8,759 bases of DNA from Alistipes sp. Lineage in GTDB: Bacteria; Bacteroidota; Bacteroidia; Bacteroidales; Rikenellaceae. The notes under the pieces are model-generated. The model was not told the DNA's origin. It worked only from the letters and a program-made list of their open reading frames with translations, and made no database searches. Below, piece by piece: positions 1 through 5,594 of this stretch. The translations under genes and the position numbers were made by a program. The stretch covers positions 1 through 8,759 of the forward strand of contig JAFYOF010000048.1 in the NCBI GenBank assembly GCA_017560305.1, written 5' to 3'. Each line of letters starts with the position of its first letter. Position 1 is the first letter of the stretch.

Positions 1-559
1 GGTGCTCGGCTCGAAGATGGTGCGCGACATTTTCCGCCGCCTGAAGTTGCCGCTGGGTGAGCCGATGAAGTTTGTCCAGAAGTTGGTCTATCTGCACCTG
101 CGCCCGATTATCCTGTCGGAGGATATGGTGACCGACTCGGCGGTGAGACGCCTGCTCTTTGAGGCGGGTGACGATGTCGAGCAGTTGATGACCTTGTGTG
201 AGGCTGATATCACATCGGGCATTGATGCGAAGGTGAAACGCTATCTGGCTAATTTTGAGTTGGTTCGCCGCAAGATGAAGGATTTGGAGGAGCGCGACCG
301 CGTGCGTAATTTCCAGCCACCAATCACTGGCGATATCATTATGAAGTGCTACGCCCTGCAACCTTGCAGCGTCATCGGCGAGATTAAGGAGGTGATTAAA
401 AATGCCATTCTCGATGGCGAAATCCACAACGACTACGCCGAGGCCTACGCCCTGATGGAGCGCCTCGCCGCCGACCGCGGATTGACCAAGGTCTGCGACA
501 TCCCCGCCCTTGAACCCGCCCCAGAGCCTGAATCCGCCCCCGAGCAGGCAACAGAATAA
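1..559 (+). CDS. cca: CCA-adding tRNA nucleotidyltransferase (C-terminal part, 5' truncated by window edge)
   Basis: Frame 2 is open from the window edge to a TAA at 557-559, giving 185 visible residues, so the true start lies upstream; the GTG at position 2 is just the first codon in frame. The visible part resembles the all-helical C-terminal half of Bacteroidota CCA-adding enzymes. It has an early FRRLKLPLGEPMKFVQKLV segment (about residues 11-29), then TDSAVRRLLFEAGDD (45-57), LCEADITS (65-72), and a late PPITGDIIMKCYALQP block (106-121) followed by an ILDGEIHNDY segment. In this family that half binds the tRNA body, while the missing N-terminal half carries the catalytic aspartates. The enzyme adds or repairs the 3' CCA of tRNAs, and the tRNA-Leu 340 bases downstream lacks an encoded CCA. 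The last 18 or so residues are a Pro/Glu/Ala-rich tail. The family call comes from recognised sequence pattern, not a search. Confidence 0.85.
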   Translation, partial: VLGSKMVRDIFRRLKLPLGEPMKFVQKLVYLHLRPIILSEDMVTDSAVRRLLFEAGDDVEQLMTLCEADITSGIDAKVKRYLANFELVRRKMKDLEERDRVRNFQPPITGDIIMKCYALQPCSVIGEIKEVIKNAILDGEIHNDYAEAYALMERLAADRGLTKVCDIPALEPAPEPESAPEQATE

Positions 560-564
560 AACAG

Positions 565-593
565 AAAGAGAACTCCGCAAGGTTCTCTTTTTT
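565..593 (+). terminator. Rho-independent terminator of the cca gene
   Basis: A perfect 9-bp stem (AAAGAGAAC at 565-573 with GTTCTCTTT at 582-590) encloses an 8-base loop and runs into a T tract at 588-593. It starts six bases after the cca stop codon. Confidence 0.85.
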
Positions 594-614
594 ATATCAT
601 CCCTCCCCCAAATT

Positions 615-686
615 TATCTTTGGAGGCGGCGGGGGTGACGCGCAAGGCGCGTTACGCCTCCAAAGATACGCCTCGTGTCGAGGCGT
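615..686. repeat. Cluster of three hairpins in the cca to tRNA-Leu gap
   Basis: A perfect 14-bp inverted repeat (TATCTTTGGAGGCG at 615-628 with its complement at 655-668) encloses a second perfect stem (ACGCGC at 638-643 with GCGCGT at 647-652). Immediately adjacent, sharing one base, is an 8-bp hairpin (ACGCCTCG at 668-675 with CGAGGCGT at 679-686). None of the stems is followed by a T tract, so they are not ordinary terminators. Modules of this cluster recur at 4121-4286: the 10-mer GGCGCGTTAC occurs at 646-655 and 4277-4286. This suggests a dispersed intergenic repeat family. Function is unknown. Confidence 0.7.
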
Positions 687-853
687 GTTTCTATCCCGAT
701 GAGTGACTCTTTTGATATCAGCACCCCCACCTGCTGTGGGAAAAACTGGCACTTTTCCTCGCTCAAAACTTCCCAAACTGGAGATTGTAGTGTTGAAAAT
801 GGCGCTTTTTTAGAGCAAAAACTATAAACTTTAGGTTTTTTTTGGATATTTTG
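687..853. other. Non-coding stretch between the hairpin cluster and the tRNA promoter
   Basis: I see no convincing gene here. It contains a 5-bp hairpin, CCCAC at 726-730 with GTGGG at 736-740, without a T tract. Toward the 3' end it becomes A/T rich, with a run of eight or more T at about 836-843 just upstream of the tRNA promoter. Confidence 0.5.
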
Positions 854-883
854 TTGTTTAATAAAAAAAGTGTACTACCTTTG
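854..883 (+). promoter_or_regulatory. Bacteroidota-type promoter for tRNA-Leu
   Basis: TACCTTTG at 876-883 matches the Bacteroidota -7 consensus TAnnTTTG exactly. A TTG at 854-856 lies 19 bases upstream of it, as expected for the -33 element of the primary sigma factor in this phylum. Transcription would start a few bases before the mature tRNA 5' end at 898. Confidence 0.8.
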
Positions 884-897
884 CATTCCGAAACGAT

Positions 898-978
898 GCC
901 CAGATGGTGAAATGGTAGACACGCTCGTTTCAGGTGCGAGTGCTTCGCGGCATGTAGGTTCGAGTCCTATTCTGGGCA
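898..978 (+). tRNA. tRNA-Leu (anticodon CAG)
   Basis: A full class II cloverleaf folds. The 7-bp acceptor stem pairs GCCCAGA (898-904) with TCTGGGC (971-977), with discriminator A978. The D region contains the GGTAGAC run. The anticodon stem is 924-928 with 936-940, and loop TTCAGGT puts CAG at 931-933. A long variable arm occupies 941-953 (TGC pairing with GCA). The T stem is 954-958 with 966-970 around loop TTCGAGT (959-965). The anticodon reads CUG leucine codons. The 3' CCA is not encoded (CAC follows the discriminator base), so CCA must be added by the CCA-adding enzyme, whose gene lies upstream. Confidence 0.95.
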
Positions 979-979
979 C

Positions 980-1009
980 AAAAAGAGGAGTTGCGAGATT
1001 TCTCTTTTT
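980..1009 (+). terminator. Terminator of the tRNA-Leu transcript
   Basis: AAAAAGAG at 980-987 pairs with CTCTTTTT at 1002-1009 around a 14-base loop, with the 3' arm itself providing the U tract. It begins two bases after the mature tRNA end. Confidence 0.65.
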
Positions 1010-1032
1010 AAATTTTTAAGGGATTAGGGCAC

Positions 1033-1070
1033 AAAAAAAGAGCAGACAAAATCTGCTCTTTTGTGTTTTT
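1033..1070. terminator. Bidirectional terminator between tRNA-Leu and lspA
   Basis: A perfect 11-bp stem (AAAAGAGCAGA at 1036-1046 with TCTGCTCTTTT at 1052-1062) has a 5-base loop. An A run precedes it at 1033-1039 and T-rich sequence follows it at 1059-1070, so it can terminate from both sides. It lies 16 bases beyond the lspA stop codon and backs up the tRNA terminator. Confidence 0.85.
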
Positions 1071-1085
1071 ATACCCATCCTCAGG

Positions 1086-1706
1086 CTAATTCCACTCCTT
1101 GTCGAAGGTGCGCCACTGGAAGATGAGCATATAGACCGCCGCCACCGAGATGTAGGCATCGGCAAGATTGAAGATTGCTCCAAAGAAGTAGTTGTTGTGG
1201 TCTACCAGAAACTCCAGCCACGAAGGCACGCTGTTCCACTGGAACAGAGGGAAGTAGAACATATCCACAACCTTGCCCATCAGGAATGTGCTGTAACCCT
1301 CGCCGAAGGTCGCCACCGAAAGAGGTGTCGAGGCGGTAAAGATGACGCCATAGATGAGCGAGTCAATCAGGTTGCCCACCGCACCCGCAAAAATCAGCGA
1401 CAAACCAACCATAGCCCCCTTGGGCATCTGCTTCTGCTTGCGGCACAGGTGCACGATGTAGTAGCCCAGCAGGCCAATCATTACGATGCGGAACGATGTG
1501 AGCAACAACTTGCCCCAGTCGAAGCCGCCCGCGTTGGCTATCTGCATACCGAATGCCGCGCCGTTGTTCTCCACAAAGCGCAACTGAAACCAGGGGAATA
1601 TCTCTATCGCCTCGTTGATGCAGAGGTGGGTCTTAATCCAAATCTTGAGCGCCTGGTCCAGCACCAGCAGCACCGCAACAAGAATAGTTATGTTTCTTAA
1701 CTTCAT
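1086..1706 (-). CDS. lspA: Lipoprotein signal peptidase (signal peptidase II)
   Basis: This 206-residue inner-membrane aspartyl protease cleaves signal peptides from diacylglyceryl-modified prolipoproteins. Visible family marks are DQ at 17-18 in the first membrane segment, the NNGAAFG box (47-53), GNLID with a likely catalytic Asp115, and FNLADAYI with the second catalytic Asp183. Hydrophobic segments lie near 5-24, 69-88, 99-120 and 177-197. The protein is longer than the roughly 160 residues of E. coli LspA because of an extra stretch of about 45-50 residues between the two catalytic aspartates, as in other Bacteroidota LspA proteins. GNLID is followed by Ser116 where proteobacterial enzymes have Arg. 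The ATG at 1704-1706 starts right before the first membrane helix, and no upstream alternative is needed. It is transcribed toward the bidirectional terminator. No clear own promoter was found. Confidence 0.95.
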   Translation of the reverse strand: MKLRNITILVAVLLVLDQALKIWIKTHLCINEAIEIFPWFQLRFVENNGAAFGMQIANAGGFDWGKLLLTSFRIVMIGLLGYYIVHLCRKQKQMPKGAMVGLSLIFAGAVGNLIDSLIYGVIFTASTPLSVATFGEGYSTFLMGKVVDMFYFPLFQWNSVPSWLEFLVDHNNYFFGAIFNLADAYISVAAVYMLIFQWRTFDKEWN

Positions 1707-1725
1707 CTTCTCTCAAGCCTAATAT

Positions 1726-1780
1726 TGTCATTGCGAGAAACCGCAGGTTTTGTGGCAATCTCGCTCCGTGCGGAATGACA
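1726..1780. repeat. Palindromic GTCATTGCGAG-type intergenic repeat
   Basis: A 55-base nested palindrome. The outer arms are TGTCATT at 1726-1732 and AATGACA at 1774-1780; the inner arms are GCGAGA at 1733-1738 and TCTCGC at 1759-1764. The left end has the same form as the ATTGCGAG...GGCAATCTCG short palindromic repeats I know from many bacterial genomes. It fills most of the gap between the peptidase terminator and the lspA start. No transposase is present, so it would be a non-autonomous, REP/MITE-like unit. Confidence 0.7.
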
Positions 1781-1795
1781 GTTTTTAATCTCGTT

Positions 1796-1828
1796 AAAAC
1801 AAAGGGCTGCCGAGCGAGTCGGCAACCC
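1796..1828 (-). terminator. Terminator of the S46 peptidase gene
   Basis: On the minus strand a GC-rich stem (1819-1828 with 1804-1813, nine pairs and one mismatch, 5-base loop) is followed by TTTGTTTT (1803-1796). It begins 12 bases after the peptidase stop codon. Confidence 0.85.
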
Positions 1829-1839
1829 GTAAAAGTATG

Positions 1840-3927
1840 TTATCGCTTGCCGCCCACGATGTCGAGCTCCGACATAATGTGCTGGCAGTCAGCGAACTTG
1901 TCCACTACCCACAATACATAGCGAACATCCACGCCGATGCAGCGCTGCAACTCTGGCTCGAATGCAACATCACCCGACATTGCCTCCCAGTTGCCGTCGA
2001 ATGCCAAGCCAATCAGGCGACCCTTGCCATCGAGCATAGGCGAACCTGAGTTACCGCCAGTGATGTCGAGGTTAGCGAGGAAGCCTACATGCAACTTGCC
2101 ATCCTTGTCTGCGTAGCGACCGTAGTCCTTCTTTGCGTAGAGCTCCTTGAGCTTTGGCTCAACGGTGAACTCCAATGGGTTGGTGTTGTCCTCCTTTGCG
2201 ATTACACCCTCCAAAGTAGTGAAGTAGTTGTAGGTGATAGCATCAGCAGGGTTGTATGGCAACACATTACCGTAAGTGCAACGGATAGTGAAGTTTGCGT
2301 CAGAGTACCACGCCTTGTTTGGCTGCATCTTCATCAGGCCAGCCACATACAGGCGGTGAGCCTTGTTCACCTCTGGAGCGTACTTGATGTACTCAACATA
2401 GGCGTTGCGGTATACCTCCATCACAGAGTTTGCCAACTCAACTGCTGGGTCAGCTGCCACCTGCTCCTCCGATGCGGCGTTAGCCTTCTCGAGTGAAGTG
2501 AACACAGAGTTGTCGTACAACCAGTCAACATATGAGTCGCTGTTGCCGCCGAACTTAGCGTCGATAACCTCAGCATAGATTGATGGGAGGTTCTCCTTCG
2601 CCATATTCTCGCGAACAATCTGCATCATACGCTTTGCCACCTTGCGGTCGAGCTCTGCGTCATAGTCCTTGTAGAAGCCTGCGTAGCGAGCCTTTGGAGT
2701 GCGAGCAACGCTCACGAGCTCGATGCCGCGCAACATAGCCTCGTTCATATACTGCATAACGCCCTCGGCTGGAGTAATGTTAGCCACAGCCTCCTTCATA
2801 TTTGCGAGTGCGTCGATGAAGCCCTCCTCAGGCAATGTGTTCTCGTCAGCCCACTTCTGGAAGGCTGCCTCCTGAGCCTGCTTCTGACCCTTCACGCCGA
2901 GCTTCTGGATGCCGCGTGACATACCGATTGAGTTCTTCCAGTAGTTAGATGAGCCAGCGTACTTAGATGCGTACTTGATGCGAATCTCGTCGCTTGCCTC
3001 CATAGCCTCCCAGATGATAGCCTGACGCTCGCCGCGGATGAAGATGCGCTGTGGGTTGTCCACCTCCAACATCTGGTCAATCTCGTGAGATGTCATATAA
3101 CGGGTTGTTGAGCCAGGGAAGCCCATCACCATTGCGAAGTCACCCTCCTTGTAGCTGTTGAGTGAAATCTCGAGGTGGCGTGTAGGCTTGTAAGGCACAT
3201 TCTCCTTTGAGTAAGCCGCAGGCTGGTTGTCCTTGTCGGCATATACGCGGAAGATTGAGAAGTCGCCAGTGTGACGAGGCCACATCCAGTTGTCGGTGTC
3301 GCCACCGAACTTACCGATTGACGATGGAGGAGTACCCACCAGACGAACATCGTTGTAAACCTCGTAAACGAATGCAAAGTACTGATTGCCACCGAAGAAC
3401 TCCACGATGTTGTAGGTCTGGCTCTTTGCCAGATCCTTCTGCTTTGCCTCGCTGATAGCCTTGATGTTCTCGCGGATAATCTGCTGACGCTCCTGCTCAC
3501 CTGCGATTGAAGGCACATTGCCCAATACATCGGCAGTCACATCCTCAATCGAGCGAACAAACTTTACCGACAAGCCTGGGCAAGGCAACTCCTCCTCGTG
3601 TGAGGCAGCCCAGAAGCCGTTCTTGAGGTAGTCGTGCTCAACAGACGAGAGAGCCTGGATAGAGCCGTAGCCGCAGTGGTGGTTTGTGAAGATAAGACCC
3701 TTCTCTGATACGATTTCGCCAGTGCAGCCGCCACCGAAGATTACGATAGCGTCCTTCAGAGAGGACTTGTTTACAGAGTAGATATCCTCGGCTGAGAGCT
3801 TGCAACCCTTTGCCTTCATATCCTTGATGTTCATCTTCTGAAGGTATGGCAACAACCACATACCCTCATCAGCCATAGCGGTGAATGATACAATCGCCGC
3901 CGCAAGTGTCAAAAGTGCTTTTTTCAT
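1840..3927 (-). CDS. S46 family dipeptidyl-peptidase, DPP7-like
   Basis: A 695-residue protein with a signal peptide (MKKALLTLAAAIVSFTAMA, likely cut after residue 19), so periplasmic or outer-membrane associated. S46 enzymes are chymotrypsin-fold serine exopeptidases that release dipeptides from the N terminus of peptides, known from Porphyromonas and other Bacteroidota. The triad is recognisable: His84 in TNHHCGY, Asp222 in RHTGDFSIF, and Ser627 in GGNSGSP. H84 and D222 are 138 residues apart, the usual spacing. Gly645, 18 residues after the serine in LAFDGNWE, occupies the position that is Arg673 in P. gingivalis DPP11 and Gly in DPP7. This predicts DPP7-type specificity (hydrophobic or broad P1) rather than Asp/Glu. 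Length is close to the usual 700-720. Codons are strongly biased (GAG, AAG, CCA), resembling fusA, which hints at high expression. It has its own promoter and terminator and is monocistronic. Confidence 0.93.
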   Translation of the reverse strand: MKKALLTLAAAIVSFTAMADEGMWLLPYLQKMNIKDMKAKGCKLSAEDIYSVNKSSLKDAIVIFGGGCTGEIVSEKGLIFTNHHCGYGSIQALSSVEHDYLKNGFWAASHEEELPCPGLSVKFVRSIEDVTADVLGNVPSIAGEQERQQIIRENIKAISEAKQKDLAKSQTYNIVEFFGGNQYFAFVYEVYNDVRLVGTPPSSIGKFGGDTDNWMWPRHTGDFSIFRVYADKDNQPAAYSKENVPYKPTRHLEISLNSYKEGDFAMVMGFPGSTTRYMTSHEIDQMLEVDNPQRIFIRGERQAIIWEAMEASDEIRIKYASKYAGSSNYWKNSIGMSRGIQKLGVKGQKQAQEAAFQKWADENTLPEEGFIDALANMKEAVANITPAEGVMQYMNEAMLRGIELVSVARTPKARYAGFYKDYDAELDRKVAKRMMQIVRENMAKENLPSIYAEVIDAKFGGNSDSYVDWLYDNSVFTSLEKANAASEEQVAADPAVELANSVMEVYRNAYVEYIKYAPEVNKAHRLYVAGLMKMQPNKAWYSDANFTIRCTYGNVLPYNPADAITYNYFTTLEGVIAKEDNTNPLEFTVEPKLKELYAKKDYGRYADKDGKLHVGFLANLDITGGNSGSPMLDGKGRLIGLAFDGNWEAMSGDVAFEPELQRCIGVDVRYVLWVVDKFADCQHIMSELDIVGGKR

Positions 3928-3953
3928 TTTTTATACTTTTTTTGTGATTACAT

Positions 3954-3965
3954 ATTATATATAAT
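3954..3965. repeat. 12-base AT palindrome at the start of the peptidase transcript
   Basis: ATTATATATAAT is a perfect palindrome lying just downstream of the -7 box, at or beside the expected transcription start of the S46 peptidase. It could ease promoter melting or be a small operator, but it may also be a chance feature of AT-rich DNA. Confidence 0.35.
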
Positions 3966-3969
3966 GGTA

Positions 3970-4000
3970 CAAAGATAGGCAAATGAAATTCAAAATTCAA
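3970..4000 (-). promoter_or_regulatory. Bacteroidota-type promoter of the S46 peptidase gene
   Basis: On the minus strand TATCTTTG (3977-3970) matches TAnnTTTG exactly, and TTG (4000-3998) lies 20 bases upstream as the -33 element. Transcription would begin near 3965, giving a short A-rich leader of about 35 bases before the ATG at 3927. Confidence 0.78.
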
Positions 4001-4001
4001 A

Positions 4002-4070
4002 ATTCACTGCTGCGATTAAGTGAAAACAGAGGGAAAATTTATTTTCACTATGTTGGGCGAAGCAGTGAAT
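4002..4070. repeat. Nested inverted repeat upstream of the S46 promoter
   Basis: The outer arms are ATTCACTGC at 4002-4010 and GCAGTGAAT at 4062-4070. The inner arms are AGTGAAAA at 4019-4026 and TTTTCACT at 4042-4049. All four arms are exact, giving a 69-base two-storey hairpin. The element abuts the -33 box of the S46 promoter. It has no T tract and no coding potential. Confidence 0.65.
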
Positions 4071-4071
4071 A

Positions 4072-4290
4072 GCCACCTTTGTGGTGGGTTAAAATTAGGA
4101 TTATATGCCCTTCGGCACAAGGCGTATCTTCGGTGATATAGCGCGTTTTTCTCGCTCCCGCCCATACCCTCGAAGATATATTGTCGCGCGACAAAATAAA
4201 AGCAAAACAGGCGTTACACCTGCCGCCAGCGAAGATAAATCTCGCGCAACAAAATAAATACAGAACGCCCGTTGCGGGCGCGTTACAGGT
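4072..4290. repeat. Repeat-rich intergenic region with palindromes and a direct repeat
   Basis: This gap holds several repeat modules and no gene that I can support. TATCTTCG at 4125-4132 is inverted at 4171-4178. TTGTCGCGCGACAA at 4181-4194 is a perfect 14-base palindrome. A 30-base stretch at 4171-4200 recurs imperfectly at 4230-4258, both copies beginning CGAAGATA and ending ACAAAATAAA. GGCGCGTTAC at 4277-4286 and the related AGGCGTTAC at 4209-4217 echo the cluster near 650. GCCGCC..C.AAGATAAAT at 4222-4241 matches the complement of 612-632 at most positions. Confidence 0.6.
4250..4286 (-). terminator. Probable terminator of the DUF697/YG-repeat operon
   Basis: On the minus strand a 6-bp GC stem (CGCCCG, 4280-4275, with CGGGCG, 4271-4266; loop CAA) is followed by T-rich sequence (complement of 4265-4251, including TATTTATTTT). 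It lies about 30 bases beyond the stop codon of the last gene. The T stretch is interrupted, so this is less certain than the others. Confidence 0.5.
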
Positions 4291-4312
4291 GGATGGATGA
4301 ATTCAAAACCCT

Positions 4313-4669
4313 CTATTTATCAATATAATAAACAATCTCGCCGTAGTTGGTTGCGCCCTTGCGGATGAACTGCTTGTCGATGCGCATCAGGATGTTGCCA
4401 TAGGAGGTTGAGCCCTGGCGGATAAGGTCGCCATCGAGCGTGTATTTTATCGTGCCGTAGGCGCCCTGACCCTCGCGCACCCACTTTTTGTCGAGTGTGT
4501 AGAGCACCTTGCCGTAGGATGTCGCCCCCTCGCGCACAAGTTTTGTCTTGGGGTCGTAGTTGTAGAGAATCTTGCCGTACCTTGATGCGCCCTGTCGTAT
4601 GAAAATCGTCTGGCACGATGCGCCCACCGCTACCAGCGAGAGAATCAGTGTGATTAGAAACTTTCTCAT
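4313..4669 (-). CDS. Small exported protein of five YG repeats, function unknown
   Basis: I do not recognise a named family. The 118-residue product starts with a signal-peptide-like segment (MRKFLITLILSLVAVGASC) and the rest is five near-identical units of 19-21 residues. The pattern is (I/V)R-x-G-x3-YG-x-(I/V)-x-(Y/M)-x2-D. The key arginines are at 25, 46, 65, 84 and 103 and the YG pairs at 31, 52, 71, 90 and 109, so spacing is 21 then 19, 19, 19. The alternating hydrophobic and polar pattern suggests a small all-beta repeat fold. Cys19 before Gln could be a lipoprotein cysteine, but Gly at -3 is a poor lipobox; cleavage by signal peptidase I before Gln20 is an alternative. It lies 10 bases downstream of the DUF697-like gene in the same direction, so it is probably co-transcribed. 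The start is fixed by the signal peptide. Confidence 0.8.
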   Translation of the reverse strand: MRKFLITLILSLVAVGASCQTIFIRQGASRYGKILYNYDPKTKLVREGATSYGKVLYTLDKKWVREGQGAYGTIKYTLDGDLIRQGSTSYGNILMRIDKQFIRKGATNYGEIVYYIDK

Positions 4670-4679
4670 AATCCTATAT

Positions 4680-5594
4680 TTACTCCTTTGCTCGTTTTAG
4701 TGGGTTGAGGTTGCAGATTTTATCCCAGGTGCTCTCCTTCACCGTAGATGCCACGCGGTCAAGACCCTCCTTCGCCACGGCTGGCAACTCCTTGAGCGCA
4801 CTGCGGCGAGCCTCCTTGCGGATGCGCTTGCTGTCGTGCTTGAAGTTTTTTGAGCCCAGTTCGAGGTACTTCATCGTCAGTTTGCCGATGCGCAGAGTGA
4901 GGTAGGCGTTCATCGCTCCATTGACCGAAGAACTGAGGAATGTCTTGGCTATTGAGCCCGCCACGCCGCCCGCCACCGAGCCGAAAAGTTCGCTTGTGTC
5001 AATCTGGTCGAGTATGTCGTCGGTGATGCTGATGATAAGCGCCGAGGCAATCACAATCACATACAACTCAATGATTTGCGTCAGCGATGGGCGCCCGTGT
5101 CTGAGGCCCACCAAGCGGTTAATCATCTGCAGGTTCATACCGAAAGCCGTGAGGATATCGAGCGAGCCGTTCTGGCTGATGCCAGTCACGATAAAGACAT
5201 TCAGCGCCGCTCGGCGTACCACCTTGCTTGCCTCGTTGTCGCGGTTGCGCCACACCTCCTTTACGCCCTCAAGCGTGGTCTGCTGCGCGGCGAATAGTTC
5301 CCTCTCCTCCTGCGTCAGCGAGAGGCGCTTGACATATCGGGTGAGTTCGCCCTCATCCATCTGCTCAATCTTGTCGCGGCCATCGCCCTTCAGTTCGGGC
5401 GTGAGGAGAAATCGCAGCGTGGGGTAGAGGATGAAGCGCACAAGGAACAGTCCCAGTACGATGTAGAAGCCGTAGCCCACCCACGGATGTATTGCGCTCG
5501 CCTTGTCGCCTATGGTGATGATGTTGCCCACCAGCGAGATGGTGACAATTGAGAAGAGCGCCACGGCGCAAAGTATCAAGGTTTTTCTATTCAT
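4680..5594 (-). CDS. DUF697-like (YcjF-related) membrane protein
   Basis: This 304-residue protein has two strong N-terminal membrane segments (about 5-27 and 38-62). A charged linker (66-128) follows, then a domain at about 129-245 that resembles DUF697, the domain of E. coli YcjF. The resemblance includes the GSLDILTAFGMNLQMINRL segment (143-161), a RPSLTQIIELY stretch (168-178), a hydrophobic helix (178-191), and SSSVNGAMNAYLTLRIGKL (221-239), which matches the family's xNGxLTARIG ending. The C terminus (250-304) is Lys/Arg rich and probably cytoplasmic. DUF697 domains often accompany GTPases (YcjX next to YcjF), but no GTPase is encoded here; the partner gene is a small exported repeat protein 10 bases downstream. 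The biochemical role of DUF697 is not established. Family assignment is from remembered pattern and needs a profile search. The ATG sits directly before the first membrane helix. Confidence 0.75.
   Translation of the reverse strand: MNRKTLILCAVALFSIVTISLVGNIITIGDKASAIHPWVGYGFYIVLGLFLVRFILYPTLRFLLTPELKGDGRDKIEQMDEGELTRYVKRLSLTQEERELFAAQQTTLEGVKEVWRNRDNEASKVVRRAALNVFIVTGISQNGSLDILTAFGMNLQMINRLVGLRHGRPSLTQIIELYVIVIASALIISITDDILDQIDTSELFGSVAGGVAGSIAKTFLSSSVNGAMNAYLTLRIGKLTMKYLELGSKNFKHDSKRIRKEARRSALKELPAVAKEGLDRVASTVKESTWDKICNLNPLKRAKE

Noticed and set aside
898..1009. tRNA-Leu as an attachment site of an integrated element
   Set aside because: No repeat of the tRNA 3' end and no integrase gene in the window; what follows is simply terminators and lspA.
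1197..1700. 167-residue plus-strand open frame inside lspA
   Set aside because: It is antisense to lspA over its whole length, with a His/Gln/Arg-rich product of no recognisable domain; it is a shadow of the real gene.
3126..3530. 134-residue minus-strand frame within the S46 peptidase
   Set aside because: An alternative frame of the same strand with a Ser/Arg-rich, feature-poor product; the 695-residue frame carries the catalytic triad.
4072..4290. CRISPR array
   Set aside because: The repeats are few, diverged, palindromic and irregularly spaced, with no cas genes nearby.
4921..5427. 168-residue plus-strand open frame inside the DUF697-like gene
   Set aside because: Antisense to a gene with clear membrane segments and family features; Ser/Arg-rich translation typical of a shadow frame.
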